From assembly GCF_014649915.1 (NCBI RefSeq), contig NZ_BMTY01000001.1, positions 380,582 through 444,581 on the forward strand: a stretch of 64,000 nucleotides of DNA, given 5' to 3'. The DNA comes from Streptomyces toxytricini. Lineage in GTDB: Bacteria; Actinomycetota; Actinomycetes; Streptomycetales; Streptomycetaceae. Under the pieces are notes generated by a model, which was given only the letters and a program-made list of their open reading frames with translations, searched no databases and was not told the origin of the DNA. Made by a program: the position numbers and the translations under genes. Every line of letters starts with the position of its first letter. The stretch's first letter is position 1. Positions 24,821 through 33,187 of the stretch are shown piece by piece.

Positions 24821-25636
24821 TCAGCTGCCCGTCGTGATCGGGGGCGCCGGCTCGTTCTTGTAGTTGGCCGGGCCGAAGTTCTTCTTCACGGCCGCGTCCC
24901 AGGACCCGTCCTGCACCATCTTCTTCAGGGCGGCGTTGATCTTGGCCTGGAGGTCCTTGCTGCCCTTCTTGATGCCGATGCCGTAGCTCTCGTTGCTGAG
25001 GTTCAGACCCACCAGCTTGAACTTGCCGGCGTTCTCCTTCTTGGCCGCGTAGCCGGCCAGGATGGAGTTGTCCGTGGTCATCGCGGCGACACGGCCCTCT
25101 TCGAGGGCGACGATGCACTCCGAGTAGCTCTGCAGCTCCAGCAGGCTGGCCTTGGGCGCCAGGGTCTGCTTGATGTTCTGCGCCGACGTGGAGCCCGTGA
25201 CCGAGCAGAGCTCCTTGTTGTTCAGGTCCTCGGCCTTGGTGATCGAATTCTCGCCGGCGCGGACGAGCAGGTCCTGGTGGGCGATGAAGTACGGGCCGGC
25301 GAAGTCGACCTGCTCCTTGCGCTTGTCGCTGATCGAGTACGACGCGGCGACGAACTTGACCTCGTTGTACTGGAGCAGCAGTTCGCGATCGGAGCTGTCG
25401 ACCTTCTTGAACGAGATCTGTTCCGGCTTGTAGCCGAGTTCCTTGCCGATGTAGGTGGCGACGTCCACGTCGAATCCGGAGAACGTGCCGCCCGGCTCGC
25501 GGTAGCCCACGCCCGGCTGGTCGAACTTGATGCCGACCGAGAGGGTCCCCTGGGGGCCTTCGTCGCCGCCGCAACCGGTGGCGGTCAGGGCGAGGCCGAT
25601 CACTGCGGCGGCCGCACCGGCCTTGGGAACCCTCAT
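24821..25636 (-). CDS. ABC transporter glutamate-type substrate-binding lipoprotein
   Basis: 271 residues with a lipobox (LTATGC) and a type-F periplasmic-binding fold: GIKFDQPG, FSGFDVDVATYIGKELGY, SYSISDKRKEQVDFAGPYF, SVTGSTSAQNI and YGIGIKKGSKDL. This is the GluB group for glutamate and related amino acids. No permease or ATPase genes are adjacent, so it is an orphan receptor here. An in-frame GTG nine bases upstream, with GAGGAAAG before it, is an alternative start. Confidence 0.9.
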   Translation of the reverse strand: MRVPKAGAAAAVIGLALTATGCGGDEGPQGTLSVGIKFDQPGVGYREPGGTFSGFDVDVATYIGKELGYKPEQISFKKVDSSDRELLLQYNEVKFVAASYSISDKRKEQVDFAGPYFIAHQDLLVRAGENSITKAEDLNNKELCSVTGSTSAQNIKQTLAPKASLLELQSYSECIVALEEGRVAAMTTDNSILAGYAAKKENAGKFKLVGLNLSNESYGIGIKKGSKDLQAKINAALKKMVQDGSWDAAVKKNFGPANYKNEPAPPITTGS

Positions 25637-25976
25637 GTTGTGCACTCTTTCCTCAGGACGCGGAGGGCGCGGAGCGGGATCACCGGACCGCGCGGAGACC
25701 GCGGGGACGTACTGGGCGTCAAGACGCGTGTACCAGGAAGCTAGGAACGCCTTCGGCGCGGTGTCACGGCAATTGAGCGAAACTTGAGGTAACGATCCGG
25801 CTCGGCCGGAGTTTGTGTGGCGAATACGCCTACAGGCGGGATGGTGGGGATATGTCTGATTTTGGATTCGGGCGTCAGGTGACGCCAATTAGCCCTTAAG
25901 CGGCTGATGGTTCAGGTCTGCCGAATTCGGGCATTGCGGCGTTCAAACTGGTGATCGAGAACGGTCTGGCTGCCGC
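25637..25976. other. Intergenic stretch upstream of the tRNA-like RNA
   Basis: About 340 bp without a credible gene. It includes the leader and presumably the promoter of the binding-protein gene (minus strand) and an unusually A/T-rich part around 25830-25900. A GCGTCAGGTGACGC dyad at 25870-25883 is a possible regulator site. Confidence 0.5.
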
Positions 25977-25982
25977 TATGAT
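25977..25982 (+). promoter_or_regulatory. -10 hexamer TATGAT of the tRNA-like RNA
   Basis: TATGAT ends 7 bp before the first base of the tRNA-like stem, so transcription would start at or next to its 5' end. No good -35 match is present at 16-18 bp. Confidence 0.55.
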
Positions 25983-25989
25983 CTGCGCA

Positions 25990-26065
25990 GCAAGGCCGTA
26001 GCGCAGAGGTCGTCGCGCCCAAGCATCGAGCTGGAGGACGTCGGTTCGAATCCGACCGGTCTTGC
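25990..26065 (+). ncRNA. tRNA-like RNA with degenerate anticodon arm
   Basis: A 76-nt stretch folds as a tRNA. GCAAGGCCG (25990-25998) pairs with CGGTCTTGC (26057-26065) with one G-T pair, giving the 7-bp acceptor plus two more pairs. TA is at positions 8-9; the D stem GCGC/GCGC encloses loop AGAGGTCGTC. The T arm is perfect, GTCGG-TTCGAAT-CCGAC (26040-26056). The anticodon arm (26019-26035) pairs at only about three of five positions; the loop would read CATCGAG with A instead of T at position 33. No CCA is encoded. It may be a decayed tRNA or a tRNA mimic. Confidence 0.5.
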
Positions 26066-26119
26066 GCCCTACCTGTTGTGGCGGACGCCGGGCACCGGCG
26101 AGAAACCGGTGGAGTGGTG

Positions 26120-27259
26120 ATGACACGGTCCATACCCGTACGGTGCCCCGCGATCGAGCACCCCGACCTGCCGCTCGCCGACCCCGCCCGCCTCGACCCG
26201 CTGCTCGCGCGGCTCGCCGCCGCCGAACCCGTCGCGGCCGACGAGGCCTTCGCCCTCGGCACCCTGCGCGCCGACGGCCGCGTCGACCTCTGCAAGCAGG
26301 GCCTCGGACCCGCCGGCGGAGCTCGGGTCGCCGCGGCCGCAGCGCGCTCGCCGCACGCCCGCCACCTGCTGCTCGGCACCAACTCCCTCGGCGACGAAGG
26401 AGCCCGCAGCCTTGCCGCGGCCCTCGCCGCCGGACACGGACTGCACACCCTCTACCTCGGCTGCAACCGCATCGGCCCCGACGGCGCCGACGCCCTCGCG
26501 GACGCACTCGCCGACGACACCACCGCCAAAGCCCTCTGGCTCAAGCGGAACCCGCTCCACCAGGACGGCGCCCGGACCCTCGCGGCCCTGCTGCGCCGCA
26601 ACCGCACCCTGCGCACCCTCGACCTCGTCAACACCGGCATCGGCAGCGAGGGCGTACGCCTCCTCCTCGACGCCCTGCGCACCCGCGAGACCCCGCTGGA
26701 GCGGCTCTTCCTCGGCGGCAACGGCCTCACCGCCGACGACGCGCCACTGCTCGCCGCCCTCATCCGGGAAGCCGGCGTCCGCGAGCTGTACCTGCCCGCC
26801 AACCACCTCGGGGACGCCGGCGCCGCCGTCCTCGCCGCCGCCGCGGCCGCCGACCCCGACCGCCCCGTCCGCCTCGGACTCGGCGGCAACGGCATCGGCC
26901 CGGCCGGAGCCAGGGCCCTCGCCGACGCCCTCGGCGGCATCGAAGCCCTGGACCTCGGACGCGCCCGCTCCGAGCGCAGCCTCGGCGCACCCGGCAACGC
27001 CACCGGCGACGACGGCGCGTACGCCCTCGCCTCCGCGCTCCCCGGCAGCCCGCTGCGCCGCCTGGAGCTGCGGCACACCGGCCTCACCGGCCGCGGGGCG
27101 AAGGGCCTCCTCGCCGCGGTCCACGACGGCTCCCCGCTGGAGTACGTCGGCCTCGGCCCCGGCCTGCCCCGCCGGGTGAAGCGGTCCCTCACCGCCCGGC
27201 TGCGCCCCGCCCGGCCCGCCCACCCCGACCTCGGCGCGATCACGAGCGTGTACCGGTGA
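26120..27259 (+). CDS. RNI-type leucine-rich repeat protein
   Basis: 379 residues. From about res 70 it holds nine or so ~28-residue ribonuclease-inhibitor-type repeats, such as LLLGTNSLGDEGARSLAAAL, LYLGCNRIGPDGADALADAL and LFLGGNGLTADDAPLLAAL, ending with a short basic tail. The fold is a horseshoe for protein binding. No membrane segment. GGTGGAG lies five bases before the ATG. It overlaps the next gene by GTGA, making it the first gene of a four-gene coupled operon. Confidence 0.87.
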   Translation: MTRSIPVRCPAIEHPDLPLADPARLDPLLARLAAAEPVAADEAFALGTLRADGRVDLCKQGLGPAGGARVAAAAARSPHARHLLLGTNSLGDEGARSLAAALAAGHGLHTLYLGCNRIGPDGADALADALADDTTAKALWLKRNPLHQDGARTLAALLRRNRTLRTLDLVNTGIGSEGVRLLLDALRTRETPLERLFLGGNGLTADDAPLLAALIREAGVRELYLPANHLGDAGAAVLAAAAAADPDRPVRLGLGGNGIGPAGARALADALGGIEALDLGRARSERSLGAPGNATGDDGAYALASALPGSPLRRLELRHTGLTGRGAKGLLAAVHDGSPLEYVGLGPGLPRRVKRSLTARLRPARPAHPDLGAITSVYR

Positions 27260-29100
27260 ACGCCGGCCCGCGCCGCCCCGCCACCGACCCCCGGCTCCCC
27301 GGCGGCCTCCGCCACGAGGACGGCCCGGTCTGGCAGCGCATCCGCCGCCACGCCGTCCCCGCACGGATGATCGAGGACGCCACCGCCCGCCGCCTCGCCG
27401 GCGACTGGCGCGCCGCCTGCGCGGCCGCCGCCGTCGACGTCCGCTTCGACCTGTCCGAGGTCGCCGCCCGCCACGGGGCCGCCGTCGCCGAGGCGGCGGA
27501 GGACGACCTGCTCCACCTCGCCCCCGACCTCGTGCGCTGGCACCTGCCCCGCCTCCTCGGCGGACGCACCACCCTCACCCCGAACGTCCGCGTCCTGCTC
27601 GCCCGCTACGGCGGCGGGCCAGGCGCCCCGGTCCTCTCCGCCACCACCGGACCGATGGCTGACGGCCCGCAGCGGCTGCGGCTGCACTGCGCGCCCCTCC
27701 ACCCGGCGGACGCCAACCGGAGCACGCACCACACGGCGCCCTCCTACCGGCACGAGAACTGGATCGCGGCCCGCCCCCTCTGGGACGCCCGGCAGGCCGC
27801 CGGACTGCGCGACCGCCTCACCGGCGGCGCCGGCCGGCTGCCGTTCCTCCACCCCGACGGCACCCCGCTCGACCCGGCCGCCTTCCCGGCCGCCGACCCC
27901 GGCGCGGGCGACCCGGCCGCACACGCCGAGTGGACCGCCCTCCTGCACGCCCGCGGGGACGCACCCGCCGCGTACGCGGCCGCAGGCCTCGAACGCGACA
28001 CCGCGCCGTCGGAGACGGGCCCCCAGCAGGGCCGCGTCGACCCTGATGCCGTCCTCGCCGCCGGCGGCGTCGACCTGACCCGCCTGGAGCAGGAGGTGCG
28101 CCGGCTCGCCGACGCCGGCGAGGGCGGGCGGTTCACCGTGCCGACGGGCTGGTACGGCCTCCTCGTGCTCCGGCTGTCCGGGGACCGCGGGCTGCGCGTC
28201 TCCGGCGAGCGCCGCCAGTGGCACGCCTCCGCCGCCTCCGGACCCCGCCTGCCCGCGTTCGCGTACGAGCGGCTCCCCGACCTCGAACTCGTCCGCACGG
28301 GCCGCATCACCCCGCGCGAGCTCCACCCCCTGGTCGCCTCCTCGCTGTTCCCGGACGCCGGCCCCGCCGACGGCCCGCCCGGGCCCGCCGAGCCCCGGCC
28401 CGTCCGCGTACGCTGCCGCACCTCATGGCACGAGGTGCACTCCCGCGGCGGCACCCTGGACCTCCTCCACCACAGCGCCGAGGAGCAGCGGCGCGAGAGC
28501 GCCATGCGGGCCTTCGGCGGCGCCGTCACCGGCTGCTTCGCCGTCCAGCACGCCTGGACCGCGCCCGACGGCGTACGGCTGCCGCGCGCCCTGCGCGAGG
28601 AGCGGCGCGAGCTGTTCCTGCGCGTCCAGCACGGCGACACCGCGGGGGTCACGGCCCTGCTCGACGCGGGCACGGACCCGCGCGTCCGCGACGGCCGCGG
28701 CTGCACGCTGCTGCACCTGCTGCCGCAGCTGGACCACTCCGCGCTGCTGCCGAGGCTCCTCGGCGCGGGCCTGTCCCCGGAGGTCCGGGACGGGCTCGGC
28801 CGAACCCCGCTGGTCACCGCCGTCACCAACGGCGGCTCCGCCGACCTGGTGCGGGCGCTCGTCGCGGCCGGCAGCCGGATCGACGCCACCGACGAGGCCG
28901 ACCTGTCGCTCGCCCAGATCATCCGCCGCTTCCGGCGCACCGACCTCGGCTTCCTGCGCAGCCGCGTCGAGGAGGAGTTCCCCGGCATCGGCGCCGACTG
29001 GTTCGACGACTGGATCGAGGAGCAGGAGGAGTACGCGGAAACGGACGACGACGCGGACGCCGGCCCCGACGCCGGTGCGGAAGAGGACGACAGCGCATGA
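27256..29100 (+). CDS. Large ankyrin-repeat protein of the MoxR-VWA operon
   Basis: 614 residues, soluble. The first ~450 residues form a domain I do not recognise, rich in Arg and Trp. Near the C-terminus come ankyrin repeats (ELFLRVQHGDTAGVTALLDAG, then GCTLLHLLPQ and LGRTPLVTAVTNGG), and then an acidic tail with DWFDDWIEEQEEY and many Asp/Glu. Its start and stop overlap its neighbours by GTGA and ATGA, so it is translated in step with them. Role unknown; scaffolding or substrate recognition is an inference. Confidence 0.8.
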   Translation: MNAGPRRPATDPRLPGGLRHEDGPVWQRIRRHAVPARMIEDATARRLAGDWRAACAAAAVDVRFDLSEVAARHGAAVAEAAEDDLLHLAPDLVRWHLPRLLGGRTTLTPNVRVLLARYGGGPGAPVLSATTGPMADGPQRLRLHCAPLHPADANRSTHHTAPSYRHENWIAARPLWDARQAAGLRDRLTGGAGRLPFLHPDGTPLDPAAFPAADPGAGDPAAHAEWTALLHARGDAPAAYAAAGLERDTAPSETGPQQGRVDPDAVLAAGGVDLTRLEQEVRRLADAGEGGRFTVPTGWYGLLVLRLSGDRGLRVSGERRQWHASAASGPRLPAFAYERLPDLELVRTGRITPRELHPLVASSLFPDAGPADGPPGPAEPRPVRVRCRTSWHEVHSRGGTLDLLHHSAEEQRRESAMRAFGGAVTGCFAVQHAWTAPDGVRLPRALREERRELFLRVQHGDTAGVTALLDAGTDPRVRDGRGCTLLHLLPQLDHSALLPRLLGAGLSPEVRDGLGRTPLVTAVTNGGSADLVRALVAAGSRIDATDEADLSLAQIIRRFRRTDLGFLRSRVEEEFPGIGADWFDDWIEEQEEYAETDDDADAGPDAGAEEDDSA

Positions 29101-30287
29101 GCAACGGTCAGCCGAGCGCCCTGGCGGCCGCCGACGCCCTCGGCGCGCGCCTGCGCGCCACCCGCACCGAGCCGGCGGCCAACCCGCAACTGGAGGCGCT
29201 GGCCCTCGCCGTGGCGGCCAACCAGCCCGTCCTGCTGTGGGGCGAGCCGGGCATCGGCAAGTCCGCCGGGATGCAGCAGCTCGCCGACGCGCTCGGCACC
29301 GGCCTGGAGACCGTCATCGCCAGCGTCCACGAGCCGTCCGACTTCGCCGGACTGCCGATCGTCGGCGACGACCCGGCCACCACCGGCGTGCCCATGGCCC
29401 CGCCGGACTGGGCCGTCCGCCTCGCCCGCACCGGACACGGCCTGCTGTTCCTCGACGAGCTGTCCTCCGCCCCGCCCGCCGTGCAGGCCGCCCTGCTGCG
29501 CGTCGTCCTGGAGCGGCGCGTCGGCAGCCTCCTCCTCCCGGAGGGCGTGCGGATCGTCGCCGCGGCCAACCCGCCCGCCAGCGCGGCCGACGGCTGGCAC
29601 CTCAGCCCGCCGCTGGCCAACCGGTTCGTCCACCTCGACTGGGCGCACGACCCGCGCACCGTCGCCCGCGGCATGGCCGGCACCTGGCCGGAGACGGGCC
29701 TGCCCGCCGTCGACCCGGCCCGCATCCCCGGCGCGGTCGCCCGCGCCCGCGGCGTCGTCTCCGGCTTCCTGACGGCCCGGCCCGGGCTCGTCCACCACAT
29801 GCCGAACGAGGCCGAGGCGCGCGGCCGCGCCTGGCCGTCCCCCCGGACCTGGGAGATGGCGCTGCGGCTGCTCGCCACCGGCTACGCGGCCGGCAGCAGC
29901 CGGGAAGCCCTCGCCGCAGCCCTGGCCGGCGCCGTCGGCGAGGGCGCCGGGCTGGAACTGCTGGCCTACCTGGAGAACCTCGACCTGCCCGACCCGGAGC
30001 GGGTGCTGGCCGATCCGGACGCCTTCGCCCTGCCCGACCGCGGCGACCGCCAACTGGCCTTCCTCATCGCCGTGGTCGCCGCGGTGCAGGCCGAGCCGAC
30101 CCGGCCGCGCTGGGAGGCCGGCTGGGCGGTGCTGGCCAAGGCCGTGGACGCGGGCGTGCCGGACGTCGCGGCCCGGGCCGCCGCCGACCTCGCCGCGATG
30201 CGCGACCCGGACTGGCCGGTGCCCTCCGGCATCGACGCCTTCGTCGAACTGCTGCGGCTGTCCGGCGCGCTGCCCGGCGGCGGCTGA
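29097..30287 (+). CDS. MoxR-type AAA+ ATPase
   Basis: 396 residues. Walker A GEPGIGKS (res 49-56), SVHEPSDFAGLPI (MoxR-type substrate-loop region), Walker B LLFLDELSSA, arginine-rich LERRVGSLLLPEGVRIVAAANPP (sensor 1), and PLANRFVHLDW. MoxR ATPases act as chaperone motors for a partner VWA protein, which is the next gene. The start overlaps the ankyrin gene stop (ATGA). Confidence 0.92.
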   Translation: MSNGQPSALAAADALGARLRATRTEPAANPQLEALALAVAANQPVLLWGEPGIGKSAGMQQLADALGTGLETVIASVHEPSDFAGLPIVGDDPATTGVPMAPPDWAVRLARTGHGLLFLDELSSAPPAVQAALLRVVLERRVGSLLLPEGVRIVAAANPPASAADGWHLSPPLANRFVHLDWAHDPRTVARGMAGTWPETGLPAVDPARIPGAVARARGVVSGFLTARPGLVHHMPNEAEARGRAWPSPRTWEMALRLLATGYAAGSSREALAAALAGAVGEGAGLELLAYLENLDLPDPERVLADPDAFALPDRGDRQLAFLIAVVAAVQAEPTRPRWEAGWAVLAKAVDAGVPDVAARAAADLAAMRDPDWPVPSGIDAFVELLRLSGALPGGG

Positions 30288-30292
30288 CCCCC

Positions 30293-31525
30293 GTGGACAC
30301 CCCTGCCGGGCCGCCGCGCCCCGCCGCCGGATCCGGGCCGGAGCCGGCCCGCCTGGACCGGGCGAAGCTGCTGGCCGCCCGTTACCGGGCCGCCGAGGCC
30401 CGGCCGTACCTGGCGTCGGCGCTGTACGCGCTGGCCGTCGTACCGAGCCCCGCCGTGCCCACGATGGGCGTGGACCGGCACTGGCGTGCGTACGTCTCCC
30501 CCCGCTTCGTGGACGGCACCCCGGTCGCGGAGCTCGCCGGGGTGTGGGTCCACGAGGTGGCCCACCTGCTGCGCGACCACCACGGCCGGGCGGCCCGGCT
30601 GCCGGCCGCCGACCAGCGCGACCACGTACGCGTCAACATCGCGCAGGACTGCGAGATCAACGACGACCTCCTCGCCGACGGGCTGCCGCTGCCCGAAGGG
30701 CGGATGGAGCCCCGCCTGTTCGGCCTGCCGACCGGCGGCCTGTTCGAGGGCTACCTGCCGGGCATCCCGCCCACCCCGCGCAACAGGCTCGACTGCGGGT
30801 CGGGCGCCCACGGTGTGCCGATGCCCTGGGAGACGGGCGGCGAGGGGCCCGGCGGCGTCGGCCGCATGGAGGCGGAGGCACTGCGCCGGCAGACCGCCCA
30901 GGCCATGCGTGCGCACCGGCGCAGCCGCGGGCACCTCCCCGCCGGCTGGCAGCGCTGGGCCGACGAGCTGCTGGAGCCGGCCGTCGACTGGCGCAAGGCG
31001 CTGTCCGGGGCGGTGCGGGAGGCGGCCGCCTGGGCGGGCGGCGCCGTCGACTACACCTACCGCCGGCCCTCGCGGCGCACGCCCGCGCTCGGCGGCCGCG
31101 TCGTGCTGCCGAGCCTGCGCAGACCGCTGCCGCGGGTCGCCGTCGTCATCGACACCTCCGGCTCCATGGGGGAGGCCGAACTGGCCGCCGCGCTGGCCGA
31201 GGTGACGGGCGTGCTGCGCGAGGTGGGGGTGCGCGGCAACAGGGTCGCGGTCCTGGCGTGCGACGCGGACGTGCACACCGTGACCCGGGTGACCCGGGCG
31301 GAGCAGGTGGTCCTGGAGGGCGGAGGCGGCACGGACATGGCCGTCGGCATCCGCGCCGCGCTGGCGCTGCCGGACCGGCCGGACATCGTGGTCGTGCTCA
31401 CCGACGGGTACACGCCCTGGCCGCCGGAGCCGGTGTCCTGCCGGGTGGTCGCCGCACTGGTGGGGGAGACCCCGCCGGATCCGCCGGGCTGGGTCGAGAC
31501 CGTACGCGTCCTGCCCGGGGCGTGA
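30293..31525 (+). CDS. DUF2201-type metallopeptidase-like / VWA domain protein
   Basis: 410 residues. The N-terminal half has HEVAHLLRDHHGR (HExxH at 87-91, zinc-metallopeptidase-like) and NIAQDCEINDDL, the putative third-ligand helix. The C-terminal half is a VWA-like domain with a complete MIDAS start, VVIDTSGSMGE (287-293), GGGGTDM and VLTDGYTPW. This is the architecture of DUF2201 proteins that pair with MoxR ATPases. GTG start 5 bp after the ATPase stop. Confidence 0.9.
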   Translation: MDTPAGPPRPAAGSGPEPARLDRAKLLAARYRAAEARPYLASALYALAVVPSPAVPTMGVDRHWRAYVSPRFVDGTPVAELAGVWVHEVAHLLRDHHGRAARLPAADQRDHVRVNIAQDCEINDDLLADGLPLPEGRMEPRLFGLPTGGLFEGYLPGIPPTPRNRLDCGSGAHGVPMPWETGGEGPGGVGRMEAEALRRQTAQAMRAHRRSRGHLPAGWQRWADELLEPAVDWRKALSGAVREAAAWAGGAVDYTYRRPSRRTPALGGRVVLPSLRRPLPRVAVVIDTSGSMGEAELAAALAEVTGVLREVGVRGNRVAVLACDADVHTVTRVTRAEQVVLEGGGGTDMAVGIRAALALPDRPDIVVVLTDGYTPWPPEPVSCRVVAALVGETPPDPPGWVETVRVLPGA

Positions 31526-31656
31526 GGCCCGGCGCCGGCCGAAGGCAGTGGCGCGCGCGGTAGCCGGGGCTGGCCGAGAACATGTGCCGGCGGCAGGTCC
31601 GCACGGCTCCGCATGACAGCATGGCCGGGCAAACCCGTGAAGCAGAGGGGGAGTTC

Positions 31657-32211
31657 GTGAGCAGCTCGTCGATCGGCGTACGCAAGGGCCTGGCCAGGGT
31701 GGAGGTCGCCCTCCGGTGGGATCCGAGCCCGGCGGGGTCGCCCGCGCACGACCTGGACATAGTGGCCGCCGTGTACGGCGCCGCCGACCCGTACGGCGAG
31801 CCCGCGCAGCTGGTCCACTTCGGAAGCCGCTCCCCGGACGGCACGATCACCCTGACCCGCGACAGCCGCACCGGGCAGGGCTTCGGCTACGACGAGGTGA
31901 TGACGCTCGAACTGGACCGGATGCGGCCGGAATCGGTCCGGGTCGTCGTCGGCGTGGTGATCCAGGACACCGGCTCGGGCGACGGCCGCCGGACCACGTT
32001 CGGGGCGATCGGCGGCACCGGCGTCCGCATCCGGGAGGGCCACCTCGACCTCGCCGAGGACGACTTCGCGGGAGTGCCGGACGCGACCGCGGCGACGGTG
32101 GCCCGGTTCACCCGGGACGGCGCGAACGCCTGGGTCCTGGACGCCGCCGTCCGCGGGTCCGACGCGGAGCCGGAGGAGTTCGTCCGCACCATGGGCGCCG
32201 GCCGCCCCTGA
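31657..32211 (+). CDS. TerD family protein
   Basis: 184 residues. VEVALRWDPSP, HDLDIVAAVYG, FGSRSPDGTITLTRD, DEVMTLELDRM and VGVVIQDT are the conserved Ca-binding and beta-sandwich segments of TerD/TerE proteins linked to tellurite and general stress resistance. GTG 31657 follows AGAGGGGGAG. It lies 131 bp after the MoxR-VWA operon in the same direction, and Ter proteins often co-occur with MoxR/VWA genes, so a joint role is plausible. One in-frame ATG upstream at 31621 is an alternative start. Confidence 0.88.
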   Translation: MSSSSIGVRKGLARVEVALRWDPSPAGSPAHDLDIVAAVYGAADPYGEPAQLVHFGSRSPDGTITLTRDSRTGQGFGYDEVMTLELDRMRPESVRVVVGVVIQDTGSGDGRRTTFGAIGGTGVRIREGHLDLAEDDFAGVPDATAATVARFTRDGANAWVLDAAVRGSDAEPEEFVRTMGAGRP

Positions 32212-32371
32212 GGGCCGCCCCGTACGGACGGGACGGAATCCGCGCGGGCCGGGCGGCGGCCACCCCGGACGGGGGTGGTCGCCGCCCGGTCCGGGTGGCG
32301 CGCTGCCGCCGTCCCCACGAGGCAGCGCGGGCGGGCCGCCGTCCGGTCATCGGTGACGGCGCCCCGCCGGT

Positions 32372-32977
32372 TCAGGGGGCCGGCGCCAGGCCCAGTGCGG
32401 GCAGCACGGCCGCGTCGACGAACCGCTCCAGGTAGGCGGCGTCCGCGTAGCGCCCCTCCAGCACCGGCCGGATCCGCAGGACGCCCATCAGCTGCGCCGG
32501 GAGGAACTCCAGGGCCGGATGCCCGGCGGCGATCTCGCCGCGGTCCACGGCCCGCTGGACCATCGCGCCGAACGCCGTCAGCTCGGGCTCTACCAGCGCC
32601 TCCCGCAGGGCCGCCTGGAGCTCCTCGTCGCTCAGCACCGCCAGCCCCAGGGCCTGGGTGAGGCGCGTGTCGCGGCCGGAGGTGCCCGCCGCGATGCGCG
32701 CGGCCTCCCGCAGGTCCCCGGCCAGGGTGCCGGTGTCGACCGCCGCGAGGGTTCCCCGCCGGTGCGCGCGCAGGGCCGCCGCGACCAGTTGCGGCTTGGT
32801 CCTCCACTGGCGGTAGAGCGTCGACTTGCCGCAGCACGCCCGGGCCGCGACCCCCTCCATCGTCAGCGCCTCGTACCCGTGGGCGCGCAGCTCGTCCAGC
32901 ACGGCGGCGTACAGCTCCTGGGCCCGCTCCGGGCTGATCTTGGAGCGGCGCGCGGCGGCGGCCTGCGTCGACGTCAT
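32372..32977 (-). CDS. TetR family transcriptional regulator
   Basis: 201 residues. The N-terminal helix-turn-helix has ALTMEGVAARACCGKSTLYRQWRTKPQLV, and the rest is the helical ligand domain with the TetR_C-like LPAQLMGVLRIRPVLEG. It is divergent from the PAP2/EamA/repeat-protein operon, and the intergenic operator array suggests it represses that operon and itself. Confidence 0.92.
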   Translation of the reverse strand: MTSTQAAAARRSKISPERAQELYAAVLDELRAHGYEALTMEGVAARACCGKSTLYRQWRTKPQLVAAALRAHRRGTLAAVDTGTLAGDLREAARIAAGTSGRDTRLTQALGLAVLSDEELQAALREALVEPELTAFGAMVQRAVDRGEIAAGHPALEFLPAQLMGVLRIRPVLEGRYADAAYLERFVDAAVLPALGLAPAP

Positions 32978-33029
32978 GGGGCGGCGCTCCTCGGGGATCG
33001 CACGGCGGGAGGTTTCCGATGCCGCAAGC

Positions 33030-33088
33030 ATACGCCGGACGCCGGCGTATCGGTACACGTGCGTATCGATACGCCCATGTATCGATAC
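33030..33088. promoter_or_regulatory. Three phased palindromes, probable TetR operator array
   Basis: GTATCGGTAC (33047-33056), GTATCGATAC (33063-33072) and GTATCGATAC (33079-33088) repeat with an exact 16-bp period. A fourth dyad, ATACGCCGG-ACG-CCGGCGTAT, spans 33030-33050. They lie between the TetR start and the divergent PAP2 gene. Confidence 0.8.
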
Positions 33089-33187
33089 ACTGGCGTCTCG
33101 CTGAACGGTGGCCGATACCGACCGCCCTCCACCCCCGCACCAACCCCGCACGGTCGGCGCCCGAGTACAGGAAGGGAGACCGGGGGA

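Noticed and set aside
25990..26065. Selenocysteine tRNA
   Set aside because: The extended acceptor helix recalls tRNA-Sec, but there is no TCA anticodon, no long variable arm and no sel genes in the window.
29075..31525. 816-codon fusion of the ATPase and VWA genes
   Set aside because: The first half of that frame is the shadow of the MoxR gene in another frame; the true VWA protein starts at GTG 30293.
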